Source: Flavobacterium sp. (GTDB lineage: Bacteria; Bacteroidota; Bacteroidia; Flavobacteriales; Flavobacteriaceae). From it: a stretch of DNA of 5,748 nucleotides. Where the stretch lies: the NCBI GenBank assembly GCA_023253295.1, contig JALRGZ010000301.1, forward strand, positions 1 through 5,748, given 5' to 3'. The notes beneath the pieces are model-generated. The model searched no databases, was not told where the DNA came from, and worked only from the letters and a program-made list of their open reading frames with translations. Positions 1 to 4,977 of the stretch are shown piece by piece. The translations under genes were made by a program, and so were the position numbers. Within the stretch, counting starts at the first letter, position 1. Each line of letters opens with the position of its first letter.

Positions 1-122
1 TGTCTAATTTCAGTTGCTAGTCTTTCAGCTGAACTTGCAATAATGCCTAAAGTAGAAAAAAATTGAGCGTGTCTATCTCTTGGAATAATTTGAGTTGAAA
101 TTGGTTCGGCTGTTAGTTTTAA
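1..122 (-). CDS. purB: Adenylosuccinate lyase, internal fragment of about 40 codons
   Basis: Read on the minus strand from about 122 down to 1, this frame is open and contains EPISTQIIPRDRHAQ followed by FFSTLGIIASSAERLATEIR. This matches the central region of the PurB branch that has an RDRHA motif and, just beyond, an EIRHLQRTEV block; the window ends in the codon where that H would come. PurB cleaves adenylosuccinate to AMP and fumarate, and SAICAR to AICAR, in purine synthesis in the cytoplasm. There is no start and no stop in the window. The upstream side runs directly into murD codons in another frame, so the roughly 200 residues that should precede this region are missing. It is therefore a fragment, not a functional gene. 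The family call rests on motif recognition only. The source organism cannot be fixed from 40 residues. Confidence 0.72.
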
Positions 123-672
123 TTTTTGTTAAGTAATAATTCTGAAAAGTTTCATGCCAATCAATATGATCTTCAAAGATATTAGTTATTACAGACATAT
201 CAAGGTCTAGATATTTTAAGTATTCCAGTTGAAAACTCGACAATTCGATGATTATATAATCATAGTTTTTATCAATATCTTCTAAATCTAACGGTGACAA
301 ACCAATGTTGCCTGCAGTTGTAGTCTTATAACCATATTTATTTAATATTTCAGATAAGCAATAAACGAATGTGGTTTTTCCATTTGTTCCTGTAACTCCA
401 ATTAGTTTACAATTATTTGTTTCTGAAAAAATTTCAATATCGGTAGTGATTTTAATTTTTAATTTTTTTGCTTCATTTAATATCCAGTGATTAGGCTTAA
501 TGCCTGGGGAAATAATAACTCTTTTGATATTATCAAGATTTTTTTCATTAAATTGTAAATTTACAGGTATTTCTTGATAATCGTCATAAACAAAAAAGGA
601 TTCATTGTTTCTTTCTAAATACCGTTGGATAGATTTTCCTGTAGTACCAAAGCCTACAATTAAATTAGTCAT
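73..672 (-). CDS. murD: UDP-N-acetylmuramoylalanine--D-glutamate ligase, N-terminal part, truncated and out of frame at its 3' end
   Basis: MurD adds D-glutamate to UDP-MurNAc-L-Ala in the cytoplasmic stage of peptidoglycan synthesis. The frame starts at ATG 672 with an N-terminal UDP-binding Rossmann segment (VGFGTTGKS, residues 6-14). IISPGI follows at 53-58, then the ATP-binding loop GVTGTNGKTT at 92-101. ELSSFQLE is at 143-150 and ITNIFEDHIDWHE at 162-174. K183, in YYLTKIK, is at the place of the carbamylated lysine of Mur ligases. A normal MurD has about 420-450 residues. Here MurD-like sequence ends near residue 185 (about position 118), and the last 14 residues before the stop at 73 are an out-of-frame reading of purB. 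The rest of the central domain and the whole C-terminal domain are absent. The ATG overlaps the mraY stop as TAATG, which is usual for translational coupling in the dcw cluster. Loss of an essential gene's second half argues for a chimeric join, not a natural truncation. Confidence 0.9.
   Translation of the reverse strand: MTNLIVGFGTTGKSIQRYLERNNESFFVYDDYQEIPVNLQFNEKNLDNIKRVIISPGIKPNHWILNEAKKLKIKITTDIEIFSETNNCKLIGVTGTNGKTTFVYCLSEILNKYGYKTTTAGNIGLSPLDLEDIDKNYDYIIIELSSFQLEYLKYLDLDMSVITNIFEDHIDWHETFQNYYLTKIKTNSRTNFNSNYSKR
105..125. other. Join between murD and purB sequence, with short shared A/T-rich overlap
   Basis: On the minus strand, MurD similarity holds to about K185 (codon 120-118). PurB similarity, in a different frame, can be followed back to about 122-125 (KLKLTAEPISTQ). 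The two readings overlap on an A/T-rich run, so the exact break cannot be placed more finely. This is the pattern expected of a microhomology join between two unrelated stretches. Confidence 0.65.
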
Positions 673-920
673 TATTGACCAAACAAAACAAAGTCAGCGT
701 AGAATAAACCTAGACCTACAACTATTGCGATACCGTTAATAATCCAAAATCTCACGATTATAGTTGTTTCAGCCCAATTAGACATTTCAAAGTGATGATG
801 AATAGGTGCCATTTTAAAAACACGTTTCTTTCTATATTTAAATGAGAGAATTTGAATAACCACTGACAATCCTTCCAAAATAAAGAGAAAACAGAAAAAT
901 GTAATTAATCCATCTGAACC
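672..920 (-). CDS. mraY: Phospho-N-acetylmuramoyl-pentapeptide-transferase, C-terminal fragment
   Basis: MraY is the polytopic inner-membrane enzyme that makes lipid I from UDP-MurNAc-pentapeptide and undecaprenyl phosphate. The fragment shows LEGLSVVIQILSFKYRKKR followed by the diagnostic cytoplasmic motif MAPIHHHFE, then VRFWIINGIAIVVGLGLF as the last membrane helix, and the stop at 672-674. A full MraY has about 360 residues. Only about the last 80 are here, so the 5' three quarters are missing. The TTG at 878 is an internal leucine codon, not a start: the frame stays open upstream through a hydrophobic stretch (LITFFCFLFI) that fits the preceding helix. The frame also stays open beyond about 920, but there the DNA is better explained as rpsA on the other strand. 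The order mraY then murD matches the conserved dcw cluster. The family call is firm; a gammaproteobacterial or betaproteobacterial origin is only an impression. Confidence 0.9.
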   Translation of the reverse strand, partial: GSDGLITFFCFLFILEGLSVVIQILSFKYRKKRVFKMAPIHHHFEMSNWAETTIIVRFWIINGIAIVVGLGLFYADFVLFGQ

Positions 921-925
921 GATTG
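900..925. other. Join between the proteobacterial-looking block and the Bacteroidota block
   Basis: To the left, the minus strand encodes an internal part of MraY. To the right, the plus strand encodes an internal part of ribosomal protein S1. Neither gene has a start or end at this point, and the two run tail to tail from a shared edge. The S1 frame has a stop at 902-904, so the break lies to the right of that. The last plausible MraY residues fall at about 906-920. The two halves look as though they come from different phyla, so this is most likely an artificial join. Confidence 0.7.
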
Positions 926-1156
926 AAAAAAGGAGAATCTGCTGATTTCAAAGTAATCGAATTCAACAAAGAATTCAAAAGAGTAGTTGCTTCTCACACT
1001 GCTATCTTCCGTGAAGAAGAAGAGAAAAACGTGAAAGCTGCTGCTGAAAACACTGCATCTGCTGCTTCTACTAATGCACCTGCTGCTACTTTAGGAGATA
1101 ACAATGATGTATTAGCTGCTTTGAAAGCTAAAATGGAAAAATCTGAGAAAAAATAA
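923..1156 (+). CDS. rpsA: 30S ribosomal protein S1, C-terminal fragment
   Basis: This is the end of ribosomal protein S1, the RNA-binding protein of the small subunit that helps load mRNA. The start of the frame is cut off. TTG 923 is an internal leucine codon and the frame is open back to 905. The segment KKGESADFKVIEFNKEFKRV continues into VASHTAIF, which is the last strand region of the final S1 (OB-fold) domain. It is followed by an acidic REEEEKN segment, an Ala/Thr-rich linker, and a tail with LGDNNDVLAALKAKMEK. That closing pattern (LGD..., then LxALKxKME at the very end) is typical of S1 from Flavobacterium and related Bacteroidota. Full-length S1 there has roughly 590-600 residues with about six S1 domains, so about 87% is missing. 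The natural stop TAA at 1154-1156 is followed 23 bases later by an intrinsic terminator, so the 3' end is intact. Confidence 0.85.
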   Translation: MKKGESADFKVIEFNKEFKRVVASHTAIFREEEEKNVKAAAENTASAASTNAPAATLGDNNDVLAALKAKMEKSEKK

Positions 1157-1179
1157 TTCTCAACGTTTTTATAATTTTG

Positions 1180-1207
1180 AAAGTCCCGAGTAATCGGGAC
1201 TTTTTTT
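1180..1207 (+). terminator. Rho-independent terminator after rpsA
   Basis: A perfect 10-bp stem AAAGTCCCGA / TCGGGACTTT encloses a GTAA tetraloop (1190-1193) and continues into a T run ending at 1207. The seven inner pairs, 1183-1189 with 1194-1200, are GC-rich in an otherwise AT-rich gap. It lies 23 bases after the rpsA stop, so it ends the rpsA transcript and separates it from the secretion module. Confidence 0.92.
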
Positions 1208-1369
1208 ATGCAATGAATTATTTTTTTAAAAATTGTTTTTCATAATTCCTGTTTTAGAAAATCTCATTTGAATCAGTATGTTTTTTGTCGATTTTTTTAG
1301 ATACTATTAATGCTTTATTTCTTACATTAGCGCTAAATTACTTTAGAGGTTTCATCTAAAAACATAAGT
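1208..1369 (+). other. AT-rich intergenic leader before the T9SS cargo gene
   Basis: This 162-base stretch lies between the rpsA terminator and the ATG at 1370. It has several long T runs, no credible ORF on either strand, and no further hairpin that I can support. It must hold the promoter of the downstream operon if the terminator is effective. The bases just before the start (AAAAACATAAGT) are A-rich with no Shine-Dalgarno motif, as is common in Bacteroidota. Confidence 0.6.
1323..1330 (+). promoter_or_regulatory. Possible Bacteroidota -7 element (TACATTAG)
   Basis: TACATTAG matches the Bacteroidota primary-sigma -7 consensus TAnnTTTG at all fixed positions but one. It lies 39 bases before the ATG at 1370, a reasonable leader length. 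No TTG at the expected -33 spacing is evident (the nearest TTTG, 1284-1287, is 35 bases upstream), so this is weak support only. Confidence 0.25.
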
Positions 1370-4009
1370 ATGCTAAAAAAACTACTTTTCTCTATTAAAA
1401 ACAACTTTGTAAAATTATCATTCCTTTGTTTTTTTCTTTTTTCTTTAAACAGCTATTCGCAATGTGCGGGTGAAGATGCTTCGATAACCATTTGTGATAT
1501 TCAGAATCCTGTAAATCAAAGTATTGATCTCTTTGCTCTTTTAGGGGGAACTCCTGCTGCAGGCGGTACATGGATTGACAATTCCAGACCCTTGGAAGAA
1601 GCAATTTTCAATGGAATTTTGAATGCTCAGACTATAAAAAACAGTGGTATTTATACCTTTTCGTATGTTCAGGATCCATCTGAATGTTCCGATAATGTGG
1701 CAACAATTACGGTAAAGATTGGTCCTTATACCGGAGTGCCCAGCAATGTTTCTATCTGTGACGATAATGAATCCTTTAATTTATTTCAAGCTTTTGACGG
1801 AACTCAGTTGGCTCCACTGCAAAATGGTTTTTGGACAGGAAATACTACTCCTGTTACTTTATCTGGTAATACAATCAATCCAAAATTGTTAGGAGAAGGA
1901 AATTATTCTTATACCTATACAATTCCTGCTTTGGATACTTGTCCGGAACAATCAGCAACTATTTCGGTTTCTATTTTCAGAAAACCTATTTCTGGTTTTA
2001 AAACAGATTTTTTGATTTGTAGTAACACGAATTTAGCTCTTCATAACAACTTAAATTTGAATGATTTGTTAGCGGGAGAAGATGCCGGAGGAAAATGGAC
2101 TGATTTATCGGGAACGGGACAAATAACAAGTACAATTGATAATAGGGTTGATATACAGGCTATTTATAATACATTTGGTGCAGGAATTTACAGTTATAGA
2201 TATACGGTTGCTTCTACAAATCCTATTTGTACCAATTCGTTTACGGATGTAAAAATTATCATTGAAGATCCATTAGATTTTACGGGAAGTACGTTAGTTA
2301 TTAATTCGGATATCTGTGAAAATGAAATAACAACAGCTACTTATTCCGCTACCTTAACTAAAGGTCCCCAACCTGTTCCAAACGGGAATTATGATGTGAC
2401 TTATACTATAAATAATGGTACTACTAATCAGTTAATTACAGTTAATGGGAATTTTATCAACGGAATCTTTAGTTTTAGCGTGGATCCTGCTTATCTTCAA
2501 GCGGTAGCTGATTATACTTTTACAATAACTAAAATTGTTAACACAAGTTATTATGGTGCCTGTACTAATATTTTAGGTAGTATTACCGATATTTTACATA
2601 TTAATCCTTTACCGAGAATTAATAATGCAACATTGACTATTCCAGCTGTTTGTAAAGGTTTTGACGCAGAAGTACAACTTTCAGGGGATACCAATTTAAC
2701 AGATGGTGATTACAGAATTACCTATAATTTATCCGGAGACAATACAGCTACTAATCAACAATTGGATTTTACTGTTTCAGGAGGTGTTGCTGATTTTGTA
2801 ATTCCTGTTAATTTAATTCCTAATGTGGGTGTAAATACGGTATTTACCGTAACCAATATAGTAAATTTAACTACGGGTTGTACTAATTCAGTAGCCTTAG
2901 CTAAGTTAATTTCAGTAAAAGCTTTGCCTAATGTTGCTGCGATTGCTTTAAGTATTAATTCTATTTGTGTAGGTCAGGATGCTACAGTTCAGCTTTCAGG
3001 TTTGGGTAGTTTGACAAATATTACGATAGATTATTCTTTGTCAGATAGCAATGTAGTATCAAATAATAATGAGACGCTTACAGTTACTTCAGGAAAAGCT
3101 AATTTTGTAATTCCTGCTTCTATGTTGTCCAATACAGGAAATACGACTTTCACATTAAATTCGGTTTTGGATAATTCTAATGGATGTAGCGCTATAGCTT
3201 TGAATAAAACAAAGGCTTTTGTAGTGAATGTATTACCGGCTGATCCTACGCCAAATAGTTTTGTATTTTGCAGAACTGATATGGCCACGATTGCTAATTT
3301 AACTCCAAATGGTTCACAATACCAATGGTTTGATTCGGTTTCCCTTACAAATGTTTTAAGTGCTTCAACAGTATTGGTTTCAGGAACCTATTATGTAAAA
3401 GAAGTTAATTCGACAACAGGATGTGAATCAGGAAGAACAGCTATCTCGGTAACTGTTAACGAATCCAATACGCCAATTTTAGAAACAGCTGGTGAGATTT
3501 TTTGTGGTTTAGATAATCCAACTATTCAATCTTTAAGTGATAAAGTAACTGCCGATGATACTTTGGTTTGGTTTGATGCTCTTGAAAATGGTAATCAATT
3601 GAGTTTAACGGAGTTTTTAATTGATGGAATGACTTATTACGGATTTAATTTATCTTCTACTAATTGTTATTCTGAACCATTAGAAGTAACTGTTTCGCTT
3701 TCTAATTGTGAAGAAACTCCAGACTTTTTTGTGCCTGACGGTTTTTCTCCAAATAATGATGGGAAAAATGATGTTTTCAGAATTCCGGATATTCAATTCA
3801 TTTATCCTGATTTTACTTTAGAAATTTACAACCGATATGGAAATTTATTATTCAGAGGAAATAAAAACAAACCGGAATGGGACGGTAGAAATTCAGATTA
3901 TAAAGTTGGTATAGATGGCATAGCGCCTAATGGTGTTTATTTTTATGTTTTACACTTAAACAAAGGAAATAAGAAACCAATTCAGGGAAGTTTATACCTA
4001 AACCGATAG
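1370..4009 (+). CDS. Secreted multi-domain repeat protein with type B T9SS C-terminal sorting domain (gliding-motility-associated C-terminal domain family)
   Basis: An 879-residue exported protein. A signal peptide covers residues 1-30 (KK near the start, hydrophobic core LSFLCFFLFSLN, likely cleavage SYS|Q). The passenger is a chain of eight Ig/PKD-like beta modules in three classes: 36-117, 124-202 and 211-299; then 306-417, 420-522 and 525-623; then 629-697 and 702-779. The C-terminal domain, about 785-879, has FSPNNDGKNDVF, YNRYGNLLF, EWDG, APNGVYFYVL and the closing GSLYLNR. These are hallmarks of the type B sorting domain (CHU_C / TIGR04131 type) that directs T9SS export. By analogy with SprB-like proteins it is a cell-surface or released adhesin-like protein, but no passenger module shows an enzymatic motif and its ligand is unknown. 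ATG 1370 is chosen because it gives a complete signal peptide. The next gene, a PorP/SprF-family protein, lies 31 bases downstream and is the usual partner of type B cargo. Confidence 0.9.
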   Translation: MLKKLLFSIKNNFVKLSFLCFFLFSLNSYSQCAGEDASITICDIQNPVNQSIDLFALLGGTPAAGGTWIDNSRPLEEAIFNGILNAQTIKNSGIYTFSYVQDPSECSDNVATITVKIGPYTGVPSNVSICDDNESFNLFQAFDGTQLAPLQNGFWTGNTTPVTLSGNTINPKLLGEGNYSYTYTIPALDTCPEQSATISVSIFRKPISGFKTDFLICSNTNLALHNNLNLNDLLAGEDAGGKWTDLSGTGQITSTIDNRVDIQAIYNTFGAGIYSYRYTVASTNPICTNSFTDVKIIIEDPLDFTGSTLVINSDICENEITTATYSATLTKGPQPVPNGNYDVTYTINNGTTNQLITVNGNFINGIFSFSVDPAYLQAVADYTFTITKIVNTSYYGACTNILGSITDILHINPLPRINNATLTIPAVCKGFDAEVQLSGDTNLTDGDYRITYNLSGDNTATNQQLDFTVSGGVADFVIPVNLIPNVGVNTVFTVTNIVNLTTGCTNSVALAKLISVKALPNVAAIALSINSICVGQDATVQLSGLGSLTNITIDYSLSDSNVVSNNNETLTVTSGKANFVIPASMLSNTGNTTFTLNSVLDNSNGCSAIALNKTKAFVVNVLPADPTPNSFVFCRTDMATIANLTPNGSQYQWFDSVSLTNVLSASTVLVSGTYYVKEVNSTTGCESGRTAISVTVNESNTPILETAGEIFCGLDNPTIQSLSDKVTADDTLVWFDALENGNQLSLTEFLIDGMTYYGFNLSSTNCYSEPLEVTVSLSNCEETPDFFVPDGFSPNNDGKNDVFRIPDIQFIYPDFTLEIYNRYGNLLFRGNKNKPEWDGRNSDYKVGIDGIAPNGVYFYVLHLNKGNKKPIQGSLYLNR
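1475..2266 (+). repeat. Three class-1 Ig/PKD-like modules within the cargo protein (residues 36-117, 124-202, 211-299)
   Basis: Each unit begins with a Cys (C42, C130, C217), then has an LF or LL segment (DLFALLGGT, NLFQAFDGT, NDLLAGEDA). A Gly-Trp turn follows (GGTW, GFW, GGKW), then a G-x-Y aromatic strand (SGIYTFSYV, EGNYSYTYT, AGIYSYRYT), a second Cys (C106, C191, C287), and a closing V/I-rich strand. The similarity is at protein level only; the DNA copies are well diverged, so the duplication is old. Confidence 0.7.
2285..3238 (+). repeat. Three class-2 Ig-like modules within the cargo protein (residues 306-417, 420-522, 525-623)
   Basis: The units of about 112, 103 and 99 residues each start with a xLxIxxxC strand (TLVINSDIC, TLTIPAVC, ALSINSIC). 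They share a central YxIT/IDYSL strand, and then GNFINGIFSFSV, SGGVADFVIPV or SGKANFVIPA. A F-T/x-T-xI-V strand and a late Cys in a T-x-C or G-C context (C398, C504, C606) follow, and each closes with an N/x-x-LP hinge (INPLP, VKALP, VNVLP). Units 2 and 3 are most alike (QLSG, FVIP, TGC/NGC). Confidence 0.78.
3254..3706 (+). repeat. Two class-3 Ig-like modules within the cargo protein (residues 629-697, 702-779)
   Basis: Each unit has an FC near the start (C634, C712), then IANLTP or IQSLSD, then a WFD strand (YQWFDS, LVWFDA). An L-x3-L segment and a G-x-YY strand (SGTYYV, GMTYYG) follow, then a late Cys (C685, C766) and a closing V-rich strand (ISVTV, VTVSL). The YQWFD...G.YYV pattern is common in Bacteroidota surface proteins just before T9SS sorting domains. 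Confidence 0.75.
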
Positions 4010-4040
4010 TTGTTTTCATTACTTAAAAACTAAATTTCGA

Positions 4041-4976
4041 ATGAAAAAAATAATACTCAGTATCAGTTTTTTATTGTTTATAATAAAAGCCTCAGCACAA
4101 CAAGACCCGGAATATACGCATTATATGTACAATATGAATGTGGTTAATCCGGCCTATGCTACCGGAACACAGGCGATGTTAGATTTAGGGGTTTTGTACC
4201 GTTCCCAATGGTCAGGAATGCAGGGCGCTCCTAAAACCTACAATTTTTTCGGTCATATTCCTTTGAATAAAAAGGTAGAAATGGGGGCTTCCATAATCAC
4301 AGATGACATAGGAGGAGGAGCTTTGAAAGAAGATAATTTCTATGCGGATTTTGCTTATGTGCTTAATATGAGTGCTAAATCCAAATTGTCGTTAGGTTTA
4401 AAAGCAGGATTCACTTCGTTTAAAACTAATTTTAATGGTTTTCAATTAGAAACAGGAGATGCTTCTACGGATGAGGCTTTTGCGAATAATTCCAATGAAA
4501 TTTTCCCTAACATTGGAGCGGGAGCTTATTTCTTTACAGATCATTATTATTTAGGATTATCTGCACCTAATTTACTTTCGTCTAAGCACATTGAAGAACG
4601 TTCAGGAATCAATGCTTTAGGTTCAGAGGAAATCCACATGTTCTTTACGGGAGGTTATGTGTTTAACTTGTCGGATACTTTCAAGTTAAAACCTGCTTTC
4701 ATGACTAAAATTGTTTCGGGTTCGGCTGCTTCTCTGGATGTTTCTGCTAATGTTTTGTTTAATGAAAAATTTGAATTGGGTGCTTCGTATCGCTTTGATG
4801 ATTCGGTGAGTGCATTGATGAATATAAAAGTTTCACCTAGCATAAGTGTGGGTTATGCTTATGATTATACGACTTCTAATTTAGGGCAGTTCAATTCAGG
4901 AACACACGAAGTTTTTATGTTGTTTAATATTGATTTATTGGGTAAAGGATTTGATAAATCACCAAGATTCTTCTAG
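4041..4976 (+). CDS. PorP/SprF family type IX secretion system outer-membrane protein
   Basis: A 311-residue outer-membrane beta-barrel protein, close to the usual PorP/SprF length. The signal peptide is residues 1-19 (MKKIILSISFLLFIIKASA|QQ). The mature N-terminus QQDPEYTHYMYNMNVVNPAYA is the family signature, followed by YRSQWSGMQGAPKTYNF. The rest is alternating amphipathic strands with aromatic girdle residues (GAGAYFFTDHYYLGLSAPN, LGASYRFDD, ISVGYAYDY), and it ends in SPRFF, a typical family C-terminus with a terminal aromatic. Known members such as SprF are needed for export or surface attachment of their cognate type B cargo. The cargo gene ends 31 bases upstream and a TPR/PD40 gene starts one base downstream, so this is probably the dedicated partner of the 1370-4009 protein. 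It is a paralogue family, so the name SprF itself is not assigned. Confidence 0.92.
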   Translation: MKKIILSISFLLFIIKASAQQDPEYTHYMYNMNVVNPAYATGTQAMLDLGVLYRSQWSGMQGAPKTYNFFGHIPLNKKVEMGASIITDDIGGGALKEDNFYADFAYVLNMSAKSKLSLGLKAGFTSFKTNFNGFQLETGDASTDEAFANNSNEIFPNIGAGAYFFTDHYYLGLSAPNLLSSKHIEERSGINALGSEEIHMFFTGGYVFNLSDTFKLKPAFMTKIVSGSAASLDVSANVLFNEKFELGASYRFDDSVSALMNIKVSPSISVGYAYDYTTSNLGQFNSGTHEVFMLFNIDLLGKGFDKSPRFF

Positions 4977-4977
4977 T

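Noticed and set aside
73..672. A naturally short, 199-residue MurD-like protein or a MurD fusion with a novel tail
   Set aside because: The last 14 residues are simply purB codons read in the wrong frame. The alternative frame gives a clear PurB match, so the tail is not a real protein end.
672..878. A 68-residue small membrane protein starting at TTG 878
   Set aside because: The frame is open upstream and the sequence is the C-terminus of MraY. The TTG is an internal leucine codon.
1..920. Horizontal transfer of a cell-wall gene cluster into a Bacteroidota genome
   Set aside because: The genes are broken fragments of essential enzymes, with no integrase, transposase, tRNA or direct repeat at the edges. 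A chimeric join explains the data more simply.
923..1156. A stand-alone small acidic protein starting at TTG 923
   Set aside because: It matches the last OB-fold strand and tail of Bacteroidota ribosomal protein S1, and the frame is open back to 905. It is a truncated rpsA.
1208..1369. A riboswitch or structured leader before the cargo gene
   Set aside because: The stretch is T-rich, and I could find no convincing stems other than the rpsA terminator just upstream.
1395..1604. Minus-strand ORF of 69 codons
   Set aside because: It lies fully inside the cargo gene on the opposite strand, with no recognisable domain and no start context. It is a shadow of the signal-peptide and first-module coding sequence.
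3031..3288. Minus-strand ORF of 85 codons
   Set aside because: It is antisense to class 2 and class 3 repeats of the cargo gene, has no family resemblance, and is a low-complexity shadow.
4655..4843. Minus-strand ORF of 62 codons
   Set aside because: It is antisense to the SprF-like gene, whose own reading is unambiguous.
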